A DNA stretch of 64,000 nt, from contig CAKTGF010000002.1 of the NCBI GenBank assembly GCA_934561395.1, forward strand, positions 62,001 to 126,000, in the 5' to 3' direction. The notes beneath the pieces are model-generated. The model did not search any database. It saw only the letters and a list, made by a program, of their open reading frames with translations, and was not told the origin of the DNA. The position numbers were made by a program, and so were the translations under genes. This DNA comes from an uncultured Eubacterium sp. GTDB taxonomy: Bacteria; Bacillota; Clostridia; Oscillospirales; Acutalibacteraceae. Every line of letters starts with the position of its first letter. Position 1 is the first letter of the stretch. Of the stretch, positions 42,850 through 51,032 are shown in pieces.

Positions 42850-43722
42850 TTACTGTCCTCTTTCCTCCATAATGATTTTGATTTCATTTTCGTTAATGCC
42901 AACCATTGCGCCGCCTAAATCCTCGCTAAGCTCTGCAAGCACCTGTGGGTCGTTGTAGTTGGTAACAGCCTTAACTATTGCAGCGGCTCTCTTTGCAGGG
43001 TTGCCTGATTTAAAGATGCCTGAGCCTACGAAAACGCCCTCTGCGCCAAGCTGCATCATAAGTGCGGCGTCGGCAGGTGTTGCAACACCGCCTGCGGCAA
43101 AGTTAACAACAGGCAGCTTGCCGTTTTCGTGAACATAGTTGATAAGCTCAACAGGCACTCTGTATTCCTTTGCTGCCTCAAAAAGCTCGTCCTTACGCAG
43201 TGACTGAACACGGCGCATTTCTGCGTTGATTTTTCTCATGTGCCTTACAGCCTGAACAACATCGCCTGTGCCGGGCTCGCCCTTTGTTCTTATCATAGAC
43301 GCACCCTCTGCAATTCTGCGCAGAGCCTCGCCCAAATCTCTTGCGCCGCATACAAACGGAACATCAAATTCGGTTTTGTCAATATGGTAAAGGTCGTCGG
43401 CAGGGGAAAGAACCTCGCTTTCGTCGATATAGTCAATTTCAATTGCCTGCAAAATTTGAGCTTCGGCAATGTGGCCGATACGGCATTTTGCCATAACGGG
43501 AATTGATACGGCCTCCTGAATACCCTTAATCATTTTAGGGTCGCTCATTCTTGATACTCCGCCTGCGGCACGAATATCGGCAGGTATTCTTTCAAGTGCC
43601 ATAACTGCGCATGCGCCTGCCTCCTCTGCAATTTTAGCCTGCTCAGGTGTGGTTACATCCATGATTACACCGCCCTTGAGCATTTGTGCAAGGTTTTTGT
43701 TTAATTCATATCTATTGCTCAT
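42850..43722 (-). CDS. pdxS: Pyridoxal 5'-phosphate synthase synthase subunit, 290 aa
   Basis: PdxS makes pyridoxal 5'-phosphate from ribose 5-phosphate, glyceraldehyde 3-phosphate and ammonia. The active-site residues are present: Asp22 in GGVIMDVTTPEQAKIAEEAG and Lys79 in PVMAKCRIGH. NFAAGGVATPADAALMMQLG and GSGIFKSGNP are the phosphate-binding loops of this TIM barrel. A GAGGAAAAAGC SD precedes the ATG. It forms an operon with pdxT; no pdxR regulator is near. Confidence 0.97.
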   Translation of the reverse strand: MSNRYELNKNLAQMLKGGVIMDVTTPEQAKIAEEAGACAVMALERIPADIRAAGGVSRMSDPKMIKGIQEAVSIPVMAKCRIGHIAEAQILQAIEIDYIDESEVLSPADDLYHIDKTEFDVPFVCGARDLGEALRRIAEGASMIRTKGEPGTGDVVQAVRHMRKINAEMRRVQSLRKDELFEAAKEYRVPVELINYVHENGKLPVVNFAAGGVATPADAALMMQLGAEGVFVGSGIFKSGNPAKRAAAIVKAVTNYNDPQVLAELSEDLGGAMVGINENEIKIIMEERGQ

Positions 43723-43813
43723 TGCTTTTTCCTCGATTTAATTTATTTGTCCGAACAAGTATATATTACCACAATTTGTGCATTAAACAATACACAAAAA
43801 TAATAAAAAAATA

Positions 43814-43846
43814 GTGCACAGTTGTGTTTTAAACACAGCCGTGCAC
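43814..43846 (-). terminator. Terminator of the acyltransferase gene
   Basis: GTGCAC arms at 43814-43819 and 43841-43846 are extended inside by TGTGTTT/AAACACA; leftward a T run follows. Confidence 0.75.
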
Positions 43847-43853
43847 ATATTGT

Positions 43854-44891
43854 TTAATCTGCCTTGCTTAATTCCTTTTTGTCTTTTCTTTTAGTATAGC
43901 CTTTGATTATTGCCACCCTTATTTTTGCAACAAAATAGCTTATCACTACCGCTACGGCAATAACAATTGCATATTTTAAGGGGCTTATTTTGCCGTAGTT
44001 GGCCTTAACTGCCCTCAGCAACGCCAAATGCACCAAATATGTTTCAAGGGATATGCCGCCGAAAAATTCCAGGCATTTAACAAGGGGCTTAAGGGGTATT
44101 AATTCTGTTAAAATAACTATAAAAAGGCAAATTGTAAGGCTCAATAAAATGTGTGAAAATCTTTCATAAATCAAGGGCTTGTGGGTTGCCTTTACCGCAA
44201 ACCAAATGATAATACCCAGTGCGGCGGCAAAATACATTTTCTTTGTTATGGGCTTTTTGTTATAAACAAGTGAGCCCAAACAGCAGCCCACCAAAAATGC
44301 AGGTATTCGGGCTATTGCTATTTCATAGGTTGAGTAAAAATCGGGCAATTTTTTGTCTGAAACAAAGCAAAATGCAATTACTGCGGCGCAGGATAAGGCG
44401 GTTATGGGCAGCAGCGCCTTCTTTTCTTCTGCCCACTTTATGATTTTAAATATTACGGGGTAAATAAGGTACAGCGCCATTGCAAAATGAACATACCAGC
44501 CCTCCTTGGTTTCGCCAAGCCAAAAGGATATGCCCGTAAGGTCAAAAAGCACCTGCTTTATATTTTTGCTTGAAAGTATTAAATCCTGATATATTACATC
44601 GGGCAGGGTAATAATCAAATAAATGCAATATACATTTAAAATTCTTTTAAGGTAATAATCCCAAAACCTGTATTTTTTATTGCTGAGCGAAAAATACAGC
44701 CCAATACCCGACATAATCAAAAATATTTCCACGCCAATGTTAAGGTCATATATCAGGCTTGTAAATATGTTTTTTGGGAAGGTTGAATATGACGCAATGT
44801 GACATGCGAGAATTAAAATTGCGGCAACACCCATAATCAGCCTGCGGTGCAGACTGAAGCTGTCGTAATTAAGATTTTTTATTTTATCCAT
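43854..44891 (-). CDS. Acyltransferase 3 family membrane protein, 345 aa
   Basis: About ten transmembrane helices with the family signature: LIMGVAAILILACHIASYST (His near the end of the first helix), then NIGVEIFLIMSGIGLYFSL, KRILNVYCIYLII, and EGWYVHFAMALYLIYPVIFK. Near the end GGISLETYLVHLALL matches the conserved S-x-x-x-Y-LxH of OafA/NolL-type O-acyltransferases. It probably acetylates a cell-surface polysaccharide or lipid. It is monocistronic. Confidence 0.88.
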   Translation of the reverse strand: MDKIKNLNYDSFSLHRRLIMGVAAILILACHIASYSTFPKNIFTSLIYDLNIGVEIFLIMSGIGLYFSLSNKKYRFWDYYLKRILNVYCIYLIITLPDVIYQDLILSSKNIKQVLFDLTGISFWLGETKEGWYVHFAMALYLIYPVIFKIIKWAEEKKALLPITALSCAAVIAFCFVSDKKLPDFYSTYEIAIARIPAFLVGCCLGSLVYNKKPITKKMYFAAALGIIIWFAVKATHKPLIYERFSHILLSLTICLFIVILTELIPLKPLVKCLEFFGGISLETYLVHLALLRAVKANYGKISPLKYAIVIAVAVVISYFVAKIRVAIIKGYTKRKDKKELSKAD

Positions 44892-44971
44892 ATAAAACAG
44901 CTCCTTGCAGTATAGTATTCAACCACATTTTAGCACACTGTTTTGTCAAAAACAATAAAAAAGCGCAAACA

Positions 44972-44999
44972 AAAGGGCTTGGTATTGCCCAAGCCCTTT
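44972..44999. terminator. Terminator of the GGGtGRT gene
   Basis: AAAGGGCTTGG pairs with CCAAGCCCTTT around 6 bases; leftward it is followed by T-rich sequence. Confidence 0.8.
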
Positions 45000-45014
45000 A
45001 TCGGAAATGTTAAA

Positions 45015-46013
45015 TTACTTTGAAGCCTCTTCAACTGCAACTGCGCAAGCTACGGTAGCGCCAACCATCGGGTTGTTACCCATACCGATAAGACCCATCA
45101 TCTCAACGTGAGCAGGAACTGAAGATGAACCTGCAAACTGAGCGTCGCTGTGCATTCTGCCCATAGTATCTGTCATACCGTATGAAGCAGGGCCTGCAGC
45201 CATGTTATCGGGGTGGAGGGTTCTGCCTGTTCCGCCGCCTGAAGCAACTGAGAAATACTTTTTGCCCTTTTCAACACATTCCTTTTTGTATGTGCCTGCA
45301 ACAGGGTGTTGGAAACGAGTTGGGTTTGTTGAGTTACCTGTGATAGAAACATCAACGCCCTCTTTCCACATAATTGCTACGCCCTCTGTAACATCGTTAG
45401 CGCCGTAGCAGTTAACCTTTGCACGAAGTCCGTCAGAGTAAGCCTTGCGGAATACCTCTTTAACCTCGCCGGTGTAATAATCCATCTCTGTTTCAACATA
45501 GGTAAAGCCGTTGATACGAGCAATGATTTGTGCAGCGTCCTTGCCAAGGCCGTTAAGGATAACTCTGAGAGGTTGCTTTCTAACCTTGTTTGCTTTTTCT
45601 GCAATACCGATTGCACCCTCTGCGGCAGCGAACGATTCGTGGCCTGCAAGGAATGCGAAGCACTCTGTTTCCTCCTCAAGGAGCATCTTGCCAAGGTTAC
45701 CGTGGCCAAGGCCAACCTTTCTTTGGTCAGCAACTGAACCCGGAATACAGAAGGACTGAAGACCCTCGCCGATTGCAGCAGCAGCGTCGGCAGCCTTTGT
45801 AGCGCCCTTCTTAAGAGCGATAGCGCAGCCTACTGTGTAAGCCCACTTTGCGTTTTCAAAGCAAATAGGTTGAATACCCTCAACAATTTTGTATGGGTCA
45901 AAGCCCTTTGCCTGACAGATTTCTCTGCATTCTTCGATTGATTTAATATCGTATTGAGCGAGAACAGCAAGAATTTGCTTCTCTCTTCTCTCGTAAGATT
46001 CAAATAAAGCCAT
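45015..46013 (-). CDS. GGGtGRT protein, 332 aa
   Basis: This conserved clostridial protein is named for the motif GGGTGRTLHPDNM (residues about 255-267). It has other strongly conserved blocks: CFENAKWAYTVGCAIALKKG, SVADQRKVGLGHGNLGKMLL and GLIGMGNNPMVGATVACAVA. It follows the Fe-S-scaffold-like gene by 17 bases in a two-gene operon. A CTCCT (AGGAGG) SD precedes it. The biochemical role is not known; a link to Fe-S assembly or a metal enzyme is inferred only from the fixed pairing. Confidence 0.88.
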   Translation of the reverse strand: MALFESYERREKQILAVLAQYDIKSIEECREICQAKGFDPYKIVEGIQPICFENAKWAYTVGCAIALKKGATKAADAAAAIGEGLQSFCIPGSVADQRKVGLGHGNLGKMLLEEETECFAFLAGHESFAAAEGAIGIAEKANKVRKQPLRVILNGLGKDAAQIIARINGFTYVETEMDYYTGEVKEVFRKAYSDGLRAKVNCYGANDVTEGVAIMWKEGVDVSITGNSTNPTRFQHPVAGTYKKECVEKGKKYFSVASGGGTGRTLHPDNMAAGPASYGMTDTMGRMHSDAQFAGSSSVPAHVEMMGLIGMGNNPMVGATVACAVAVEEASK

Positions 46014-46030
46014 TTTTCTGTCCTCCTTAA

Positions 46031-46723
46031 TTATTCTTTTCTTGGGTCGATGATTTTAACAGCGTCGTTAACTCTGCCGTATTGACCCTGTGCCTTTTCA
46101 AATGCTGTGTTAGCATCGTCGCCTGCCTTGATGAAATCCATCATCTTGCCAAAGTTAACAAACTTATAGCCGATAATTTCATTGTCAGCGTCAAGGGCAA
46201 GTCCTGTTACATAGCCGTCGGTCATTTCAAGGTAACGAGGACCTTTAGCAAGTGTTCCGTACATTGTACCAACCTGTGAACGAAGACCTTTACCTAAATC
46301 TTCAAGGCCTGCACCGATTGTAAGACCGTCCTCAGAAAATGCAGATTGTGATCTGCCGTAAACGATTTGAAGGAAAAGCTCTCTCATAGCTGTGTTGATA
46401 GCGTCACAAACAAGGTCTGTGTTAAGAGCTTCAAGAATTGTTCTGCCGGGGAGAATTTCAGCAGCCATAGCAGCCGAATGGGTCATGCCTGAGCAGCCGA
46501 CTGTTTCAACAAGTGCTTCCTGAATAACGCCCTCTTTAATGTTAAGTGAAAGCTTGCAGGTGCCCTGCTGAGGTGCACACCAACCTACACCGTGTGTAAA
46601 TCCTGAGATGTCCTTAATCTCCTTTGCCTTTACCCATTTTGCTTCTTCCGGAATGGGAGCAGCACCGTGAGCAACACCCTGAGCTACAGGACACATTGTT
46701 TCAACTTCATGTGAATAAGTCAT
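46031..46723 (-). CDS. NifU-like iron-sulfur scaffold domain protein, 230 aa
   Basis: The protein starts MTYSHEVETMCPVAQGVAHG and has VGWCAPQQGTCKLSLNIKEG, VETVGCSGMTHSAAMAAEIL and TDLVCDAINTAMRELFLQIV. Cysteines at conserved IscU-like places (GCSG and others) suggest a scaffold-like fold. The ATG at 46723 has GGAAGGAG 7 bases upstream; an earlier TTG lies in that SD. It is the first gene of the pair with GGGtGRT. Database names call it an iron-sulfur cluster assembly scaffold; whether it carries a cluster is not shown. Confidence 0.85.
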   Translation of the reverse strand: MTYSHEVETMCPVAQGVAHGAAPIPEEAKWVKAKEIKDISGFTHGVGWCAPQQGTCKLSLNIKEGVIQEALVETVGCSGMTHSAAMAAEILPGRTILEALNTDLVCDAINTAMRELFLQIVYGRSQSAFSEDGLTIGAGLEDLGKGLRSQVGTMYGTLAKGPRYLEMTDGYVTGLALDADNEIIGYKFVNFGKMMDFIKAGDDANTAFEKAQGQYGRVNDAVKIIDPRKE

Positions 46724-46941
46724 TTTATTAACTCCTTCCAAGTATAATAATAATTTTTAAATGTCAAAAAATTACCAACCATTATTATAACGAATTGTTT
46801 TTGTATGTTCAAGTAAATTTTAAAAATTTGACAGTTTTTAGCATATTTAATTTTAATAGGTGCAAAATCGGCACAAAAATTGTGTTTTTTCACTAATTTT
46901 AACCGACCGAACAGGGCAGAATTTTTTATCATTCCGCCCTG

Positions 46942-47301
46942 TTATTCCTTATCTTTGGGCTTTGTTACAAATGCCGCAATAAGGCCGCAGATAACCGCAA
47001 CGGTCACGCCTCCGGCGCATGCGCCCAAGCCCCCTGTAAAAACGCCCATAAGGCCGTTTTCTTTGATAGCGTCTCTAACACCCTTGGCAAGTGAGCTGCC
47101 AAAGCCCGTTAAGGGCACCATTGCCCCTGCGCCTGCAAAATCAATCAGCCTGTCATAAATACCTATGCCCCCAAGGGCCACGCCCAGGCAAACAAACAGA
47201 ACAAGTATTTTGGCAGGAGTCAGCTTTGTTTTGTCAATTAAAATTTGGCCAATAACGCAAATAATTCCGCCTACAACAAAGGCTTTTAAACACATTAACA
47301 T
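46942..47301 (-). CDS. spoVAE: Stage V sporulation protein AE, 119 aa
   Basis: This small membrane protein has four hydrophobic segments and the family hallmark ICVIGQILIDKTKLTPAKIL. It ends with a short basic tail (FVTKPKDKE). SpoVAE belongs to the spore inner-membrane channel that moves dipicolinic acid. The usual partners SpoVAC and SpoVAD are not beside it in this orientation: spoVAC lies 0.9 kb away on the other strand and spoVAD is absent from the window. Its SD (GGGTGA) overlaps a terminator hairpin, see findings. Confidence 0.9.
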   Translation of the reverse strand: MLMCLKAFVVGGIICVIGQILIDKTKLTPAKILVLFVCLGVALGGIGIYDRLIDFAGAGAMVPLTGFGSSLAKGVRDAIKENGLMGVFTGGLGACAGGVTVAVICGLIAAFVTKPKDKE

Positions 47302-47311
47302 AATAAAAAAT

Positions 47312-47341
47312 CACCCATTACTATTTTGCCGGTAATGGGTG
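47312..47341 (-). terminator. Terminator between the ABC ATPase and spoVAE, containing the spoVAE SD
   Basis: CACCCATTAC and GTAATGGGTG are perfectly complementary around a 10-base loop, followed leftward by six T. The downstream arm includes GGGTG, the only SD candidate for spoVAE 9-11 bases later. Confidence 0.75.
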
Positions 47342-47355
47342 GATTTATTACAATT

Positions 47356-48102
47356 TTATCCCAAATCAATTGGGTTTTTGTTATCGTATTTAGCGGCTCT
47401 GCCGTATTTTTCCTCAAAGCCGGGGTTGATATAATCCTCAACAACCCTGCCGTCACGGATACGAACAACACGCTCTGCCTCCTCGGCGATTTCATTGTCG
47501 TGAGTAATAACAATAACGGTTCTGCCCTCGTCCTTAAGAGCGTGAAGAATTTGCATAACATCCTTGGTTGAGCGTGTATCAAGGTTACCTGTGGGCTCGT
47601 CGGCAAGGATAACCGGCGGTGCTGCCGCAATTGCCCTTGCAACCGCAACACGCTGCTGCTGACCGCCTGAAAGTGCAGTGGGCAGGTGGTTCATACGGCT
47701 TTTAAGGCCAACCTTTTCAAGAGCTGTGATTGAAATTTCACGGCGCTCATCCTTTTTCATACCTCTGTAAACAAGGGGGAGCTCAACATTTTCAAGGGCT
47801 GTAAGTGATGATATAAGGTTAAAGCCCTGGAAAATAAATCCGATTTCCTTATTTCTGATTTCACTCATTTGGTCGTCTGTTAAATCGTCAACAAGCTGGC
47901 CGTTAATGTAATATTCGCCCTCGGTTGGGGTGTCAAGCAAGCCAAGCATGTTCATAAGTGTTGATTTACCCGAGCCTGATTGACCGATAATGGCAACAAA
48001 TTCGCCCTCGTCAATGGTTAAGGAAACGCCGTCAAGTGCGTTAACCTGATTTTCCCCGGGGTTATATATTTTGTAAACATTTCTTACTTCTATAAGATGC
48101 AT
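47356..48102 (-). CDS. Orphan ABC transporter ATP-binding protein (MacB/LolD type), 248 aa
   Basis: It has Walker A GQSGSGKST, Q-loop FIFQGFNLI, signature LSGGQQQRVAVARA, Walker B VILADEPTGNLDTRS and H-loop ITHDNE, as in MacB/LolD-type ATPases that serve FtsX permeases. The C-terminal tail of about 20 residues (PGFEEKYGRAAKYDNKNP) is not usual in the family. The ATG at 48102 has AAGGTTGG upstream. No permease lies next to it in this window, so its partner must be elsewhere. It is inserted between the two spoVA genes. Confidence 0.93.
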   Translation of the reverse strand: MHLIEVRNVYKIYNPGENQVNALDGVSLTIDEGEFVAIIGQSGSGKSTLMNMLGLLDTPTEGEYYINGQLVDDLTDDQMSEIRNKEIGFIFQGFNLISSLTALENVELPLVYRGMKKDERREISITALEKVGLKSRMNHLPTALSGGQQQRVAVARAIAAAPPVILADEPTGNLDTRSTKDVMQILHALKDEGRTVIVITHDNEIAEEAERVVRIRDGRVVEDYINPGFEEKYGRAAKYDNKNPIDLG

Positions 48103-48174
48103 AATATTACCAACCTTTACAATTAGTATAAACAGATTATACAAGATATAATGTTCAAAGTCAAGAAAAACAAG

Positions 48175-48203
48175 GAATATTAATAATTGCTTTACAAATA
48201 ATA
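48175..48203 (+). promoter_or_regulatory. Candidate forespore promoter of spoVAC
   Basis: GAATA (48175-48179), a 17-base gap and AATAATA (48197-48203) resemble sigma-F/G promoters. The transcription start would fall at the SD, which is tight, so confidence is low. Confidence 0.3.
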
Positions 48204-48220
48204 CCTGTGGAGGGATGTTA

Positions 48221-48664
48221 ATGAGTATTTCAAACAACGACTATTCAAAAATGGCCGATAAAGCAAGCCCAAATTCGCCCATATTTATGAACTGCGTTAA
48301 GGCATTTGTTTTCGGCGGGGGAATATGTGCCTTTGGGCAAATTTTACTGACTGTATTTTCACGAATGGGGCTTAAATCCGATGCAGCAAGACTGCTTATG
48401 CTTTCGGTTATAATTGTTATTACCGCAATTTTAACGGGTATAGGCGTGTTTGATAAAATCGCAAGGCAGGCCGGGGCAGGAACCATTGTTCCCATTTCGG
48501 GCTTTGCCAACAGCGTGGTGTCGCCTGCTTTGGAATTTCAGCATGAGGGCTTTGTGCTGGGCACGGCGGCTCAAATGTTTTCAATTGCAGGGCCCGTAAT
48601 TGTTTACGGCTGCGCATCAAGCGTTGTTTACGGCTTAATAATATACATTTTTAGGCTTTATTAG
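48221..48664 (+). CDS. spoVAC: Stage V sporulation protein AC, 147 aa
   Basis: The protein has four hydrophobic segments and FMNCVKAFVFGGGICAFGQI, then GTIVPISGFANSVVSPALEF and HEGFVLGTAAQMFSIAGPVI, the SpoVAC signatures. It is a channel component for dipicolinic acid in spores. The ATG at 48221 has GGAGGG 6 bases before it; the ATG two codons earlier is too close to that SD. It is followed by the ClC gene after 38 bases on the same strand. Confidence 0.9.
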   Translation: MSISNNDYSKMADKASPNSPIFMNCVKAFVFGGGICAFGQILLTVFSRMGLKSDAARLLMLSVIIVITAILTGIGVFDKIARQAGAGTIVPISGFANSVVSPALEFQHEGFVLGTAAQMFSIAGPVIVYGCASSVVYGLIIYIFRLY

Positions 48665-48702
48665 TTGAATTTGCAGGCAATTCGTTTTATAATAGAGTTG
48701 CT

Positions 48703-50280
48703 ATGAATGAAAAGAAGAAATTAAATACCGTTCGTAAAATTGAATATAAGAACAAGGAGGCGTTTTTCCTTCTTGTCAGGGGAATAGAGGTTGGCATTGC
48801 CGCAGGCTTGGTGGCAGTGCTTTATCGCTATTTGCTGTCATTTGCCGAGGATCGGCTTATGGGAATAATAAGCGCTGTAAAGGGCAGTCCCGCAAAAATC
48901 GCCGTCTGGTTTTTGGCGCTGTTTGCATTGGGCGTTTTTGTTTCGCTTATCAACAAGTGGGAGCCTCTTGCGGCAGGTTCGGGCATACCCCAAATAACCG
49001 GCGAGGTTAAGGGTAGGGTTAACCATAATTGGCTGCGTGTTTTGGCGGTAAAAATGATTGGCGGCGTAACCTCTGTGTTTGCCGGCCTTTCCCTGGGCAG
49101 AGAGGGCCCCAGCGTTCAACTCGGCGGTCTTGCGGCAAAGGGCGTTGCAAGGCTTACAAAGGCCGATAAAACAACGGAGCTGCGCATGATAAGTTGCGGC
49201 GCAGGTGCAGGCATGGCCTCCGCTTTTAACGCCCCCCTTACAGGCACAATGTTTGTGCTGGAGGAAATACACCATAATTTTGATAAAAACATTTTGTTTA
49301 TGGGCATTGTTTCCGCAGTTACCGCAGATTATACATCAAAGCTGTTTTTTGGGCAGAATACTATATTCAGCTACAAAACGGTTAATTTCCCCTTGCAATA
49401 TTATTGGTTGTTAATTCTTATGGGCATAGTTTTAGGCGTCAGCGGCGCTGCTTATAATGTTATTATGCTCAAAATGCAGGATATTTTCAAAAACATTAAA
49501 AAGGTTCCCAATTACATTAAAATGCCCTTGGTGTTTGTGCTCAGCGGCGTTGTTGGGCTTTATCTTCCACAGGTGCTTTGCGGCGGCCACAGTATGGTTG
49601 AGTTTTTAATGAACGAGCGCCCCTCTGCTGCCGTTATGCTGGGGCTGCTGGTGGCAAAATTCCTTTTCGGCGCAATTTGCTTTGCGTCGGGTGCCCCGGG
49701 CGGAACTCTTTACCCCCTTTGTATTTTGGGAACATATTTGGGTGCACTGTTCGGCTCTATTTCAATTAATACTCTTGGCTTAAGCGAGGGGCTTTGGGGC
49801 GAATTTGTGGTTATCGGCATGGCGGGCTTTTTCACTGCAATAGTAAGGGCGCCAATAACAGGCATTGTTTTGGTTTTTGAGCTTACAGGCAATATGAACA
49901 ACATTTTGCCCTTGGCTACTGTTGCCCTTATAAGCTACGCCACCGCAAACCTTTTGGGCGTAAATCCCTTTTACGAGGCGCTTTTGGCAAGGATTACCGT
50001 TAGCGAAAACGACAAGCCCCACTTTATCAGGCGTGCGGAAAAAATTATTAAGTCCTTTGTAATCCCCGTTGGCTCACAGCTTGAAAATAAAAAAATCAAG
50101 GATGTGGATTGGGGCAGGCATGCTCTGATTATTACTGTTGAGCGTGGGGAGGAAAGCATTACCCCCAACGGCGATGTTACCCTTGAGGCAGGGGACGAAA
50201 TTGTATTTTTAATCAGCCAAAGGCGATATGCCAGGGATGAAGGCCGCCTTGAGGCTATGTTCACAGTTGAAAACCAATAA
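48703..50280 (+). CDS. ClC family chloride channel/transporter with TrkA-C domain, 525 aa
   Basis: About twelve to fourteen membrane helices carry the ClC selectivity motifs: GSGIPQI (Ser position), GREGPSVQ with the gating Glu, and GAPGGTLYPLCILG. The proton-glutamate equivalent of E203 should lie near MFVLEEIHHNF. After about residue 440 a soluble TrkA-C-like domain (VIPVGSQLENKKIKDVDW onward) ends the protein. It probably exchanges chloride or fluoride-type anions for protons. The start at 48703 has no obvious SD, so translation initiation is weakly supported, but the N-terminus fits. Confidence 0.93.
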   Translation: MNEKKKLNTVRKIEYKNKEAFFLLVRGIEVGIAAGLVAVLYRYLLSFAEDRLMGIISAVKGSPAKIAVWFLALFALGVFVSLINKWEPLAAGSGIPQITGEVKGRVNHNWLRVLAVKMIGGVTSVFAGLSLGREGPSVQLGGLAAKGVARLTKADKTTELRMISCGAGAGMASAFNAPLTGTMFVLEEIHHNFDKNILFMGIVSAVTADYTSKLFFGQNTIFSYKTVNFPLQYYWLLILMGIVLGVSGAAYNVIMLKMQDIFKNIKKVPNYIKMPLVFVLSGVVGLYLPQVLCGGHSMVEFLMNERPSAAVMLGLLVAKFLFGAICFASGAPGGTLYPLCILGTYLGALFGSISINTLGLSEGLWGEFVVIGMAGFFTAIVRAPITGIVLVFELTGNMNNILPLATVALISYATANLLGVNPFYEALLARITVSENDKPHFIRRAEKIIKSFVIPVGSQLENKKIKDVDWGRHALIITVERGEESITPNGDVTLEAGDEIVFLISQRRYARDEGRLEAMFTVENQ

Positions 50281-50316
50281 TAACTAAGTTTTGTTATTTG
50301 ATATTTACTGTAAAAA

Positions 50317-50348
50317 ATGGGAGAGGCTCTTAATTGAGCTTCTCCCAT
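50317..50348. terminator. Bidirectional terminator between ClC and HAD genes
   Basis: ATGGGAGA pairs with TCTCCCAT and is extended inside by GCTC/GAGC, with T- and A-rich flanks. Confidence 0.75.
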
Positions 50349-50363
50349 AAATTTTATTAAGTG

Positions 50364-51032
50364 TTATCGGTTTAAGCATTTAAGCACATCAATAATATCT
50401 TCAATTACAGGCACATCGGGTCTTAAATCACGGTTCTTAAACCAGCCTGTGTTCATACGGATTGCTTTCATTCCTGCACTTAATGCACCCTGAATATCGT
50501 TAACGGGGTGGTCGCCCACATAAACACATTCCTCGGGTTTTAAGCCCAGCTTTTCAGCGGTGTAAATAAACAATTGCGGGTCGGGCTTGTGAACGCCCAC
50601 ATCTCCGCTAACCACAACAATGTCGCAATATGGTCTTAAGCCGCTGGTGTCCATTTTATGGTTTTGCAGCATTGAGGGGCCGTTAGTAATAACTCCCACA
50701 ATGTAGCCCAATTCCTTTAACTTTTTTAAAAGCACGGGGCTGTTTGGAAATATAACATTATGGTCGCCGAAGGTTTTGTCATAGTGATATGCCAGCTCCT
50801 CGGGGGCAGGGGCGTCAGCCCAATTCCACATTTCACAAAGCTGTTTGCACCATTCAACACGGTTAACATAGCCACCGTTGCCGGTAATTCGCATATCCTC
50901 CTTGCGCTTTTCAATTTCCTCGCTTGAAAGCCCGGGACAGTAGCAGGACAGGAAGGAGTCCATATATTTTTCAAACGCCGCAGTTCTGTCCTGCAGGGTT
51001 TCGTCAAAATCAAATAATACTGCTTTTATCAT
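50364..51032 (-). CDS. HAD family hydrolase, 222 aa
   Basis: Haloacid-dehalogenase phosphatase motifs are present in order: AVLFDFDETLQ (motif I, Asp9/Asp11), GVITNGPSMLQ (II), a Lys in VGVHKPDPQLF (III) and YVGDHPVNDIQGA (IV). The cap domain lies at about residues 20-95. It is similar to YjjG/pyrimidine-nucleotidase-type HADs. Its start overlaps the end of ribF by 23 bases and it is the last gene of the translation operon. The substrate is unknown. Confidence 0.9.
   Translation of the reverse strand: MIKAVLFDFDETLQDRTAAFEKYMDSFLSCYCPGLSSEEIEKRKEDMRITGNGGYVNRVEWCKQLCEMWNWADAPAPEELAYHYDKTFGDHNVIFPNSPVLLKKLKELGYIVGVITNGPSMLQNHKMDTSGLRPYCDIVVVSGDVGVHKPDPQLFIYTAEKLGLKPEECVYVGDHPVNDIQGALSAGMKAIRMNTGWFKNRDLRPDVPVIEDIIDVLKCLNR

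Noticed and set aside
46942..48664. A complete spoVAC-D-E operon
   Set aside because: spoVAD was not found on either strand between the two genes; the gap is filled by an ABC ATPase.
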